Assembly (NCBI GenBank): GCA_030710605.1
Contig: CP092869.1
Span: forward strand, 14,955,143-15,019,142
Length of the DNA: 64,000 bases
Origin: Cordylochernes scorpioides
Lineage: Eukaryota; Arthropoda; Arachnida; Pseudoscorpiones; Chernetidae
Direction of reading: 5' to 3'
Part shown: piece by piece, positions 41,050-51,423 of the stretch
Layout of the letters: the number at the start of each line of letters is the position of its first letter
Numbering within the stretch: the first letter of the stretch is position 1
Program-made: the position numbers and the translations under genes
The notes under the pieces: generated by a model
Told to the model about the DNA's origin: nothing
Databases searched by the model: none
The model's input: only the letters and a program-made list of their open reading frames with translations

Positions 41050-41292
41050 TAAATTCTTGATATGAGTGACTCAAGGATCAATCTTTCAGTCATGGACGGT
41101 ATATTGTAATAGTGGCAGGTAGGGTTCTCTAAATTGAATATATGGACTGTATTCATGATATGCTGGTATATTAGTGATCTTGGGTCTTTGGTTTTGATAT
41201 TGTGTGTGTGTTATTTTATTCTTGTTTCTTATTTTTCTGCTGGTTTCACCAACATAAATGTCTTGGCAATCTGAACATGATATTAAATAGAT
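41050..41292 (-). pseudogene. Penelope-like GIY-YIG endonuclease relic, second family
   Basis: Minus strand from 41292: IYLISCSDCQDIYVGETSRK, with the GIY-like strand, the Cys pair typical of PLE endonucleases (SCSDC), the YVG motif and the catalytic Arg region. After a frame shift: HIMNTVHIFNLENPT and NIPSMTERLILESLISRI, matching the domain end with the conserved Glu (LILES). About 280 bp downstream on the same strand is the hammerhead remnant at 40741-40770. Upstream minus-strand sequence to 41440 may be the RT-EN linker. The RT is absent. Confidence 0.82.
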
Positions 41293-41853
41293 GGCATTTT
41301 TTTTTCTGTTGGGGATTCTGATTTATAGGTGGTTTTGTGATGGGAATTCTGAGGATATTTCCAATTGTTCTAGGGCTGCGGAAGATAAACCTTATGCCTG
41401 TTTTCTTAAGTTTTTTAACTCATCGTTATAGAAAGTGGGTCTGTAGTGAGGTCTGGACACATGTGAGAGATGGTAAATGTTGGCAACAAGTTCAAGGTAA
41501 ACCAGAGGAAATTGGCACATTGCTTGCTGCTACTGCCAATGTTGTCCCATCCTAATTAGGAAAGGATCCAGTGGCCAAACCAGGCTAGGAGAGGAATTCA
41601 AGAAATCTCAAGTTGAACAATCACCTCGAGAGGTATGGAGAACAAAATTGTGAGGCAAAGAAAGTTTCTTTTAGGTTTTTATATATATATATATATATAT
41701 TATATAAATAAAAAATATATATTTTCCGTTTTATTTTCGATCATGTTGAGGATTATGGTAATGCAGTCGTCGCAAAAATATTTAAAAGAGTTTTGATTAG
41801 GGATTTCTTTAATTGAGCTTAAGGACTATATAAAAAAAAACATTATTTGGTAA
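41293..41853. other. Probable PLE linker remnant, then unassigned
   Basis: 41293-41440 minus has protein-like stretches with stops (DELKNLRKQA, ALEQLEISSEFPSQN). 41450-41850 is unassigned with a TA microsatellite at 41684-41702. Confidence 0.4.
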
Positions 41854-43263
41854 AAGTACTGCCTTGGCTACACCCTGGATCCAGAAATTAACTCCAGTAA
41901 ACATATTGAAGAAGTTATTAGAAAAGGAAGAGACCGACTAAAAATCCTGAAATATATTTCAGGAAGAGAGTGGGGAGCCGATGCAACCACACTAAAATTA
42001 ACTTACACATCTCTAATTAGACCTATCCTGGAATATGGATATCAAATCTATGGTACAGCATCTGAAACAAATCTAAAATCACTGGAAAGGATACAACTAA
42101 GTGCAGCTAGAATTATTACAGGTCTTCGAAATACCTGCCCTAATGATATTGTACTTTACGAGGCAGACATTATGCCCTTAAAGGATAGAAGAAGCTACAA
42201 TCTGCCAAAATATATAAACAAAATCAAGAGTTATGGAAACAAACACAGAACTTCCAATTACATACTTAATTGGGAATCCAATCTAAGACTCAAAAAAGAA
42301 GGCCCTCTCCACCTGGCCAAAAGAAATGGATTTTTAAAATATAAAGTAGAAAAAAATTATTTATCAGAAAAAATTTCTCCATGCGAACCATTACAAAATG
42401 TTATTTTTAATGCCTCTTTAAATGAACCCACCAACAAACAATGCTAAAATCCAGAATACTTAAAACAATTATCATTAGAAATAATTAATAACATTCCTAA
42501 AAATGCAATAACTATTTATACCGATGGTAGCAGAGACGAGCTAGGACACACTGGCAGTGGCTGTCTCATCAAAACCACAAATGGCATTGAGAAAATGAAC
42601 AGAAGAAACCCAGATTTTTGCTCAGTCTTCAGATCAGAACTTATAGCCATCTATGAAGCCTTAAAATCCATCAGAAATACTAATTATCAAGATATCTGGA
42701 TTCTTACTGATAGTAGAAGTGCCATACAACACTTGAGTCACACAGGGGAACTCAGAGACAAAGTAAGCAGGAACATAATTGACTATCTCCAAAAACTCTC
42801 AAATACCTCAAAAATTCACCTTCAATGGATACCCTCACATGTTGGAATTGAAGGCAATGAAGCTGCTGATGTGCTAGCGAAAAAAGGCACAAAAGAACCC
42901 TTGCCACAGAAAAATAAACTTACTTTTAAAGAAATAGAGACAGTAGCCAAAACAAAAATAAACAAGAACTGGAGGATCCCACCTAAGCACAGTTGGTACA
43001 GTGGAGTGAACCCAGGAGGAGCTCTGAACATCAGAAATAGACAGCATCAAACAACACTAACAAGATTTAGAACAGGCCATCTCAAGCCATTGAAGATAGA
43101 AAATAATAACAAAATCTACCCCACTTGCCCAAAATGTAGCTTGGCACCTGCAGCTCCAGAACACATTTTGGCTTGCATTAGATGCACTAAACGGGACCTT
43201 TGGGAGAGGCCGCTGCTCATCATAAAACAGCTCGAGGAGCATGAACTCATGGAATTCGTGTAA
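41854..43263 (+). pseudogene. LINE-C reverse transcriptase C-terminus plus RNase H
   Basis: One frame from 41854, broken only by a TAA at 42445-42447. The first part (LGYTLDPEINSSKHIEEV, WGADATTLKLTYTSLIRPIL, GTASETNLKSLERIQLSAAR) is the RT thumb/connection of Jockey/I-group LINEs. RNase H follows with all four acidic residues: IYTDGS, FRSELIAIYEAL, ILTDSRSAIQHL, WIPSHVGIEGNEAADVLAKK. The C-terminus TRFRTGHLKPL...CPKC...PEHILACI matches the same module in LINE-A. Ends with stop and a (CAA)n tail at 43285-43300. 5'-truncated, fairly young, inactive. Confidence 0.92.
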
Positions 43264-43300
43264 TCTTTACACAAGGGGATAAGAAACAACAACAACAACA

Positions 43301-43763
43301 GAACAAGGAAAACAAAAGATTATTTACATAATGTACAAAGGTTTTGAGCCGGCCATCGGGGAAAAACAACAACAATGAGTATTTATAGGGGAAGCGTGAC
43401 CTCTGATGGTCGATTTAACAGAGTATTTGTATCTATGAAATATAATTTTAAATAAAATAATATTTTAATATAACATATATATATACACCTTTTAGCATGT
43501 ATATATGGATGGGTGGCAAAGTCTTGACAGTCACTTCCATGCAGTACCCCCTGTATAGCCAACCAATGAGAGCAGTTCCCCATCATGGAGACTTATGGAG
43601 CATGTTTATCAGGATTCCATAAGTTCTGTCCATGAGTATAGATTATTAAACCAATCCATTTCTTGGTTTACTTCTTCCCTTATTCTTAAAGCAAACTTCA
43701 ATTTCTTTTTGATATCTTCATTTAGAAGATGGCTCTACTCTCTTATAAACTTCTTTGATATGG
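43301..43763. other. Unassigned sequence
   Basis: No gene or known repeat recognised. Confidence 0.4.
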
Positions 43764-43865
43764 CACAATTTGGATTATAGATTATAAACACAAGGAAATA
43801 AGACCAAATCCAATACACACTATTTATTTATTTGGATTTGGTCTTTTTACCTTGTGTTTATAAAC
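43764..43865. mobile_element. PLE-I fold-back lacking the ribozyme
   Basis: ATGGCACAATTTGGATTATAG arm reaches AAATCCAAT and switches directly to ACACACTATTT at 43815. Confidence 0.8.
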
Positions 43866-44070
43866 CTCTTTGTTTGTCACCATCCTCTCTCTCCATTGAC
43901 CTTGAGAATTATTCCATCACACATCAGCCTTTTTTTTTCTAATTTATTAATCAACCAGGCGCGATATTGAAATATCTGCACCTATTACAGAGGAAACAAA
44001 CAAAACAACAAACAAATTAGAACTTTATATTAAATATTTACAGATTTACATGTATTATTCGACAGAGTTA
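43866..44070. other. Unassigned
   Basis: AT-rich, nothing recognised. Confidence 0.35.
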
Positions 44071-44089
44071 ATAAAATTTATATAGACAC

Positions 44090-44240
44090 ACACACACACA
44101 CACACAAAGTGGCTGAGGTAAGGGAGTTAAATCATTTAGATCAGGGAACAAACGATGTCTCACTTCTGTAAAGTTCGGACAGTCATAGATAAGGCGAAGA
44201 GCAGTTTGTTCAGTTTCTCAGCAGGAACAAGAAGCAGGAA
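44090..44240 (-). pseudogene. LINE C-terminal fragment and (CA)n
   Basis: Minus strand reads ETEQTALRLIYDCP, NFTEVRHRLFPDLN, the E..H/R.I.DCP...R module at the end of many LINE RT proteins. A (CA)n tract at 44091-44106 adjoins it. Confidence 0.62.
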
Positions 44241-44610
44241 ACCTTTGTCAATAAACATTGATTGCTAAATACAGTAGAACCTCCCAGTAAAGGACAACAC
44301 CTAATTTTAGAGCCAAAGTGTCCTTTAGGGAGAGGTGTCCTCTTACCTGAGAGTTGCTAAATACAGTAGAACCTCTCTGTAAAGGACAACGCCTAATTGT
44401 AGAGCCAAAGTGTCCTTTAGGGAGAGGTGTCCTCTTACCGGAGAGTTGCTAAATAATAAAAATGGTGATTTTACAAATGAAAACTGTCCTTTGTAGAGAG
44501 GTGTCCTCTAGCGAGGGTGTCTTCTCATGGAAGTTCTACTGTATTGGTGATGAAAACTGTCCTTTATAGAGAGGTGTCCTCTAGCGAGGGTATCCTCTCA
44601 TGGATGTTCT
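44241..44610. mobile_element. MITE-P tandem pair
   Basis: Left ends CAGTAGAACCTCCCAG (44272) and CAGTAGAACCTCTCTG (44366), right ends at 44545 and near 44612: two nested or duplicated MITE-P copies. Confidence 0.75.
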
Positions 44611-44886
44611 AGTGTATATCCAGAGAGAAGTAAGCAAATATCTCTCCAGCCATCCAGAGGTTAGACATCAACTGATACCAATTCAGTTACCAACTTCCCC
44701 TTATGTATCTATAATGACCTATAAATTATTATATGGGTCCTATAAACATTTGATTAAATGCCTTCTCAAAATGTTCCTCTGATAGTGTTACATATAAAAC
44801 TTAATTTGACACACCACTTAGAATACAATGTGGAACCTTGTTATAACACCTATACTGGGTTGTAGTCTTGTAGCAAAGTATGTATT
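44611..44886. other. Unassigned, related to 1440-1690 and 57000-57250
   Basis: CACCTATACTGGGTTGTA and CCTCTGATAGTGTTACATA match the duplicated segment in inverse orientation, a third fragment of it. Confidence 0.55.
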
Positions 44887-44888
44887 AC

Positions 44889-45077
44889 TACAGTAGAACC
44901 TCCCTGTAAAGGACAACACCTAATTACAGAGCCAAAGTGTCCTTTAAAGAGAGGTGTCCTCTTACGTGAGAGTTGAAATAGAGTAAAAATGGTAATTTTA
45001 CAAATGAAAACTGTCCTTTGTAGAGAGGTGTCATCTAGCGGGGTGTCCACTAAAGAGAGGTTCACTCTACTGTATAC
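44889..45077. mobile_element. MITE-P, complete
   Basis: CAGTAGAACCTCCCTG to GGTTCACTCTACTG. Confidence 0.8.
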
Positions 45078-45515
45078 ATTCATTATATATAAAATATTTA
45101 TTATATTATTATTTATTAATTAATATGTATTTATTATTATTATGCTGATGCTGTTACCGAAACATAACCTTAAGACTTAAGATCTTTTGGTTTTATACAG
45201 ATTCTCCTCAGTAGAAGAGGGTATATACAGAAATAGCAGTAATAGTAACAGATAATCAGCATTGTTATTTACAATGCATCAAATAAGGGGAATTATTAAA
45301 GATAATATATAATAATAAAGATTCACGCTAGCAAACACCTCTAAACAACGGACAATTTTTATTGCCTAAAAATTGCCTTCACACTAAAGATGATACATTT
45401 GCACTAGCAGACATTCACGCTAGCAAAAACCTATAAACAACGGACAGTTTTTAGCGCCAAAATTTCTCTCCTATTGAAGATGTTACATTCTCGCTAGCAG
45501 ACACCAGTTCACTGA
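45078..45515. other. Unassigned, with diverged MITE-like repeats
   Basis: 45320-45510 has repeats of CACGCTAGCAAACACCTCTA / AACAACGGACAGTTTTT, a distant MITE-P relative. Confidence 0.45.
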
Positions 45516-45519
45516 GTCA

Positions 45520-45643
45520 ATGGTGTGGCCAGATGGCGGGATGACCTCCCTACATGTGCTCCTCCTGGTGTGTCCCCTGGCCTGGGGCTACCTGGCCCCT
45601 ACCTCCACCAGCCCTGCCCCCACAGAGTCCCCGCTGGCCTTCG
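45520..45643 (+). CDS. Possible first exon of a secreted or membrane protein
   Basis: A GC-rich island in AT-rich repeats. From ATG 45541 it encodes MTSLHVLLLVCPLAWG, a textbook signal peptide (short n-region, leucine-rich core, small residue at the cleavage point). A Pro/Thr/Ser-rich stretch YLAPTSTSPAPTESPLAFG follows. GTAGGT at 45644 fits a splice donor. An in-frame ATG at 45520 is possible but the 45541 start gives the clean signal peptide. LINE-A debris starts within 75 bp downstream, and I cannot see a second exon, so this may be an orphaned exon. Not recognised. Confidence 0.45.
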
Positions 45644-45717
45644 GTAGGTCCCTCTTCTTGACCCTCCTCCTCATGGGGTGTGTACAGTCAAACTTTGCCA
45701 TAAAACATCACTAGGGA

Positions 45718-46262
45718 CCAAATAATGGAAATCTATGCTGCACATGGCTGGTACAGAGCTAGAGGAACAAGCACCAATTCTGTCCTCCCAAAATAACAAT
45801 CTTTGATTTCCAGACTTAAGTCTGGCCATTTATGGACAATGACTTTCCAGAATGGAAATCTAATGCTGCACATGATTGGTACAGAGCAGGAGGGACAAGC
45901 ACCGGTTCTGTCCTCCCAAGGAACAACACAATCTTTGATTTCCAGACTTAAGTCTTAAAGGTAAAGACTCTTCTAGTAAGGTAAATCAATTAAGGAGGAT
46001 CAGAAGATGAGTTTCTTTTATTGTATGAATGCTACGAGCTTTCGGGCAAAAGCCCTTCGACAGGCAAAAACTTAAGTCTGGTCATCTACGGACAATGACT
46101 TTCCAGAATGGTTGCAAGGTTTTCCCACTCTGTACTAAGTGTCAACCTGCAACCCCAAACCACATTACTGACTGTATTGACTCATATATTGATGAGCTCT
46201 ACTCATCCCCAGCAGACACCATCAACAAGCTCTACAAGTTTGATACCCTAATATGATTAGTT
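45718..46262 (+). mobile_element. Rearranged LINE-A fragments
   Basis: Three overlapping partial LINE-A pieces (GGAAATCTATGCTGCACATG; GAATGGAAATCTAATGCTGC; the C-terminus SGHLRTMTFQNG...DELYSSPADTI with tail). Between them a minus-strand hammerhead-like piece at 46032-46062 (CUGUCGA, GGGC-UUUU-GCCC, GAAA, GCUC) has A6 changed. Confidence 0.72.
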
Positions 46263-46321
46263 GAGATAAGAAAAAAAGAAGACTTAGGACCAAGATTTTA
46301 TGGTGTCTTATAGCCATGTTA

Positions 46322-46445
46322 TCTTCTTCTTTCTTATTTCCACTCAATCATACCAGGGTATCAAGCTTGTAAAGCTTGAGACTTTGGATGGTGTCTGCCA
46401 GGGATGAATAGAGCTCATCAATGGATGAGTCAATACAGTCAAGAA
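46322..46445 (-). mobile_element. LINE-A 3' end fragment
   Basis: Tail and last codons only. Confidence 0.72.
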
Positions 46446-46541
46446 TGATAGACATGGTATGAAAAGACACAATTGGGTGTAACAATGTTTTTTACCAGTA
46501 CTTTTCTTCACTACTTTTGTTGTATGATGGTTACAACGCTG

Positions 46542-46825
46542 GTTGGTTCAAAATCACATAAATAGGTACCGCTCAGCAAGAGCAACCTAGTTCATGATAA
46601 TTGAAACAGTGAATAATATGTGAAGGTTATTCACATATTAAACAAATTTTAACGCGGGATTCAATCTCAGTTCATGTCTGTTGGGAATCGAGCGTGTTAC
46701 CCTCTCATCCACCGACTTATAAAAAAAGGCACCGACGAGATTCGAACTCATGATCTCCTGTTTACTAGAAAGGCGCTTTAACCAACTAAGCCACCACGGC
46801 CCCACTAGCCTTCCATCAACGCACA
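46542..46825 (-). mobile_element. SINE-T with an extra tRNA-like head
   Basis: TSD TTACAACGCTG at 46531-46541 and 46826-46836, inside PLE-I sequence. On the minus strand a tRNA-Thr-like unit (46727-46803) and a T run precede the normal SINE-T head (GTCGGTGGATGAGAGGGTAA) and body, giving a dimeric tRNA 5' end. Confidence 0.8.
46727..46803 (-). tRNA. tRNA-Thr(AGT)-like pseudogene inside SINE-T
   Basis: GGCTTAGTTGGTTAAAGCGCC (D arm, A box), TTTCTAGTAAACAGG (AGT in the anticodon position, one stem mismatch), GAGTTCGAATCTC (T arm, B box) and GTCGGTGCC 3' side. Three extra bases before the D arm and mismatches mark it as derived, not functional. Confidence 0.7.
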
Positions 46826-46836
46826 TTACAACGCTG

Positions 46837-47129
46837 TTACTGAAATGTCACACACTATGTTTTTTTTAGGATTTAGTCTAAATATCTTGTGTTTATAGCC
46901 ATGTAATGTTATAAACACAGTTAAAACAATTGGGACTTTAGAGTGTTATAAGGTTCTAACAAACAGGAGATCTGCCAATTGGTAAAAATGTTAATATCGG
47001 CAATATGAAGACTGTCCTTTGTGGATAAGTGTTCTCTAAGAAGTTCTACTCTATTTACATATGATACAGGCATACATAAGCCTTTATTAAGACCCTTCGT
47101 CTTATGTAGAAATTTTTCAACTGAAGAAC
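46837..47129. other. PLE-I remnant and MITE-like scraps
   Basis: TGTTACTGAAATGTCACACAC (46833 on) is PLE-I; 47010-47050 looks like a MITE-P end. No gene. Confidence 0.45.
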
Positions 47130-48010
47130 GGGGGTGTAGCGAACGCTAGAGATATAAATTGTAAACTTGTAAATAGGTAAATTTATGATTTTCTAAAAAA
47201 TTAATTAAAATACAGTTAAACTTATCTATAGCGCCCCCTCTTAGGACTTACCAAAATAGGGTGCTATAGAGAGGGGGTGCTATAGACAGGTCACGCGGAG
47301 AAGTACATGATCTACGTATTCTTCGTAGATCACGAAATGCGTGGTGTCGCTGGAGACCCACTGGTGATTCTCCACCAAACTCTGCAGCACTGGTAGAGAC
47401 GCCATATTCACTGTACATAGTGTATATAATGTATATTATCTTTTTTTTTAATAGTGCAGACTGTGTACTTTGTATGTATTAACAAGATGTCAATAAAATG
47501 ATTTTAATTGTTTATAGACAGGTCACTTTTAATGTAAATCGCATCGTACTACGTATTTAAAATCGGGCGCTATTTAGAGGGGCTGCTATAGACAGGTCAC
47601 TTTTAATGTAAATCGCATCGTACTACGTATTTAAATTTGGGCGCTATAGAGAGGGAGGCGCTATTTAGAGGGGGCGCTCTAGACAGGTTTAACTGTACTT
47701 TGAATATTATTACAAAACTAACAAAGTATTTTAATTAATTAGAAAATCATGAATTTACCTAATTATACAATATACAGTTAAACCTGTCTATAACACTCCC
47801 TCTAAATAGCGCCTACCTCTCTATTGCGGCCGATTTTAAATACATAGTACAATGTGATTTACATTAAAAGTGACATGTCTATAGCACCCCATTTTGGTGA
47901 GTCCCAAGAGAGGGCGCTATAGACAGGTTTAACTGTATATTATACAAGTTTACAGTTTATATCTCTAGTGTCCGCTACAGGGGTGTTAGAAAGTTGAAAC
48001 AGGATTGGTA
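47130..48010. mobile_element. Inverted-repeat element hosting two pogo-like MITEs
   Basis: Outer arms GTAGCGAACGCTAGAGATATA and its inverse near 47960-47985, plus TTTATGATTTTCTAAAAAATTA / AATTAGAAAATCATGAATT, define an outer fold-back. Inside, 47213-47695 and 47775-47935 are TA-flanked elements with ends CAGTTAAACCTGTCTATAG. The first contains ATGTCAATAAAATG (47490). Confidence 0.75.
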
Positions 48011-48458
48011 TACAGAATTGACATTGATAGAGAGTAAAAGATAAAAGAAATAAAGGATGGGCAGTGAAAGGGAAAATATTTAATGATCATGTTCAGTCTT
48101 GTAGTAAAAACCAGCCTTTTATGACAGCAACTTGATTTTAACTTTCTAAAGTTCTAATTGTTTCAATCCTGGTTCTAACAACAACATGGTTTAAAAACGT
48201 AAATTCTTGGTCCACAACTGATGTAGTTATAATGAGATTCAATTCTATCCGAGCTTTTTTTGATAGTTTTTATTATTTCAGGAAGGAAATGTTAAAAACT
48301 GGTTGTCCTTGAAGAATTCCAATTTTGAAATGTGATTTTTTAAATTTTTTTGTACCAAAAAAATAAGATTTTAGTTTATAAAATTTGATTTTGTTTTACA
48401 AGTAGTGTCCTATTTTTTTTAATGAAAAGTATATATTAAATCATCTACTTTCTATAGG
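48011..48458. other. Unassigned sequence
   Basis: No gene seen; GGTTCTAACAACAACATGG relates to the 32970 MITE-like sequence. Confidence 0.4.
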
Positions 48459-48865
48459 ATCCCACCTAAGCACAGTTGGTACATCCTAGGAGTAATGGCC
48501 ACCCAGACCTCTTGGTCCATAAGCCATTCCATTTTCTCTAGCCACCGTACCAAAGGAATGATGCATTCTCCATGCACCGAGCGGCCATTAGTTGGTACAG
48601 TTGGTACAGTGGAGTGAATCCAGGAGAAGCTCTGAACATCAGAAATAGACAGCATCAAACATCACTAACAAGATTTAGAACAGGCCATCTCAAGCCATTG
48701 AAGATAGAAAATAATAACAAAATCTACCCCACTTGCCCAAAATGTAGCTTGGCACTCCAGAACACATTTTGGCTTGTATTAGATGGACTAAACAGGACCT
48801 TTGGGAGAGGCCGCTGCTTATCATAAAACAGCTCGAGGAGCATGGACTCATGGAATTCGTGTAAT
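48459..48865 (+). pseudogene. LINE-C C-terminus, second copy
   Basis: Starts CCCACCTAAGCACAGTTGGT, the same bases as 42977 on. A stretch of about 120 bp (48482-48598) then intrudes between two GTTGGTAC repeats. The frame resumes SGVNPGEALNIRNRQHQTSL and TGHLKPLKIENNNKIYP, then ends after a small deletion at the Ala-rich spot. 5'-truncated. Confidence 0.88.
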
Positions 48866-49093
48866 CTTTACACGAGGGGATAAGAAACAACAACTTTTTA
48901 TAGGACCAAACCAGAAACTTTGCAATTTCATTTCCAACATTGATGTCATCCATCATCATTAGAGATAAGACTGAAACTGGGTATTAAGTGTCAACCTGTA
49001 ACTCCAAACCAATTCTGTCCTCCCAAGGGAACAATAGTCTTTGATTTCCAGACTTAAGTCTGGTCCTCTACAGACATTGACTTTCTAGAATGG
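48866..49093. other. Unassigned plus a LINE-A scrap
   Basis: 48985-49093 has LINE-A phrases (CCAGACTTAAGTCTGG, GTGTCAACCTG). Confidence 0.5.
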
Positions 49094-49735
49094 TCTTCTT
49101 CTTTCTTATCTCCACTCAATTATATTAGGGTATCAAGCTTGTAGAGCTTGTTGATGGGGTCTGCTGGGAATGAGTCTCTTCTTCTTTCTTATCTCCATTC
49201 AATCATATCAGGGTATCAAGCTTGTAGAGCTTGTTGATGGGGTCTGCTGGGGATGAGTCTCTTCTTCTTTCTTATCTCCATTCAATCATATCAGGGTATC
49301 AAGCTTGTAGAGTTTGTTGATGGTGTCTGCTAAGGATGAGTCTCTTCTTCTTTCTTATCTCCACTCAATCATATCAGGGTATCAAGCTTGTAGAGCTTGT
49401 TGATGGTATCTGCTGGGAATGAGTCTCTTCTTCTTTCTTATCTCCACTCAATCATATTAAGGAATCAAGCTTGTAAAGCTTGAGACTTTTGATGGTGTCT
49501 GCCGGGGAAGAGTAGAGCTCATCAATGGATGAGTCAATACAGTCAATGATGTGTTTTGGGGTTGCAGGTTGACACTTAGTACATAGTGGGAAAACCCTGC
49601 AACCATACTGGAAAGTCATTGTCCGTAGATCACCAGAATTAAGTCTGGAAATCAAAGACTGTTGTTCTCTTGGGAGGACAGAACCAGTGCTTGTCCCTCC
49701 TGCTCTACACCAGTCATGTGCAGCATTAGATGACT
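49094..49735 (-). repeat. LINE-A 3' end with four extra tail units
   Basis: Units of about 81-86 bp begin CTTCTTCTTTCTTATCTCC at roughly 49096, 49179, 49260, 49343 and 49428. The last continues into a longer LINE-A (SGDLRTMTFQYG, LCTKCQPATPKHIIDCI on the minus strand). Confidence 0.88.
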
Positions 49736-49975
49736 TACATTTAAAATACTGATACTAAAAGATGGTGGAATATTTGGCCTTGTAACACAATTTTGATTCA
49801 ATCAACAATCCAGATAGGGTTATAGCTCTCTATTAATAGAAAACTTGTGAAGTTTATTTTTATCCCAAGAAGTAGACAGGTTTGGTACAAGGCCACATAA
49901 AAAAATAATAATAATACACGTGGTACAGGTCATGATAATCATTGTGGGTAGAATGATAAGGTACAATTTGGATTA
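49736..49975. other. Unassigned, SINE-1 scrap and PLE-I start
   Basis: 49913-49953 is the SINE-1 3' end; 49953-49975 starts a PLE-I copy that continues after the Helitron. Confidence 0.5.
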
Positions 49976-50687
49976 TAGATTATATATATAAAATTGAATG
50001 TCTGTCTGTGTGTACTCTATAGATTCAAAAACCATACATCCAATCGCCATGAAATTTTGGGGGTATTATTAGGTATATTCCCGGGAAGGTTTTCGAAAAA
50101 TAATTTCTTGGATATCTTGAATATCTCTCCTTAGAGTTTTTTGCGGATTTGTAGATTTAACTCGCAAGCAGCGCCCCCTAGCGGGGGATAACAAGTTTTT
50201 TTATCTATAAGTTTTATTATCACTAAGTTTATTATCTTAAAGATTATTTATCAAAAGTAAGATTTTCTACCTATTAATTGCACACAAGTCAAAGTTAGTT
50301 TTATCATTTATCTACAACATATATATTGGGAGAATAGATAAAATGATGATTTTGTAATGTAGAAAATTAGGAAAGACAAAATTCAGGATGACACGGCAAT
50401 TTATTTGAGACAAGAATAATGATACAATTCCAAGGCAAGATACTATTTCTTTAACTTCCAATTACCGAGGGAACCAATTAATATTGATTTTATTCAATTT
50501 ATTGAGTATTTTTCAAGGGACCGGGAAAAAATCTTCACTTTATCGAGAGATTCAAATTTACGAGTTTCAAATTATCAAAATATATCTTTTTTTTTTTTAT
50601 AAGTTTATAGAGAATTATTTTAACAAATGTTCGTTAGACAAACCTTTACTCAGGTAAAAACCGGGCGAAGCCGGGTACATCCGCTAG
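49976..50687 (+). mobile_element. Non-autonomous Helitron, second copy
   Basis: Starts near TATATATATAAAATTGAATG, ends ACCGGGCGAAGCCGGGTACATCCG CTAG, followed by T. Inserted into PLE-I (GGATTA | TAGATTATAAACACAAGG), no TSD. Same 700-bp element as 6137-6829. Confidence 0.8.
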
Positions 50688-50812
50688 TAGATTATAAACA
50701 CAAGGCATAAGACCAAATCTAAATAAATAGTGTGTGATGTTTCAGTAACAACGCTGTTACCGAAACATCACACCCTATTTATTTATTTGAATTTGGTCTT
50801 ATTACCTTGTAT
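50688..50812. mobile_element. PLE-I fold-back
   Basis: ATAAACACAAGGCATAAGACC arm, turn at GTAACAACGCTGTTAC, TTATTACCTTGTATTTATG arm. Confidence 0.75.
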
Positions 50813-50814
50813 TT

Positions 50815-51083
50815 ATGTTGGGTAAAAGTTGGCGACTACTTTTACTGTAAGTGCACCACATGTCTACACATGTGAAAAGCAGTTTGACTTTTGCACTTAC
50901 AAATGTACCAGAGCCCTGTTTGGTTACTTGCACTTGCTGGTGGGTTTGGACTTTTGCAAGAATCAGGGGCCATTGGAGCATTTTTTTTTTTTTACTATAA
51001 AAAAGTGCCCATTGCAGGATTTGATCCCGGGTCGTAGTGGTCGACAACCAACAGTTTAGACCATCTTTCCACTGACCCCCAAA
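50815..51083 (-). mobile_element. SINE-1, nearly full length
   Basis: 3' end slightly cut; head reads GGGGGTCAGTGGAAAGATGG on the minus strand, B box GATCAAATCC changed. Confidence 0.78.
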
Positions 51084-51141
51084 TAATAATAACAAAAAGG
51101 TGGAGTAGAAGGCTGTTATACACATTCTATAGAGGGAATTA

Positions 51142-51420
51142 TTGTCACTGTATTTCACCTATTGTATGATCAGCTCTGAGTGGCTGCTCAAATATAGAGT
51201 TGGAGATAAAAAGGAAATAAATTCTGTTTCATTATTATCTTTGAGCCGGCTTATAAAGTTCATAAAACAACGAAAATTGATGTTTGCTGGATATGTGATG
51301 ATCAGCAGGAGAGACATTGCTGACAGTGTTGGGGGGAAAGCTCCGGGGGAAGGAGATGACAGGGATACACAGACAATCTAAAACAATGGACTGGACGACA
51401 CGAGGAGATGAAGAGGATGG
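51142..51420 (+). pseudogene. LINE C-terminal relic
   Basis: LIKFIKQRKLMFAGYVM matches the I..RRL...GH motif near the end of RT proteins of R2/RTE/CR1-type LINEs, followed by RRDIADSVGGKAPG and a charged tail. Runs directly into the next array. Confidence 0.6.
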
Positions 51421-51423
51421 TGG

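Noticed and set aside
46032..46062. Active hammerhead
   Set aside because: Core reads CUGUCGA with A6 changed; kept only as a degenerate relative.
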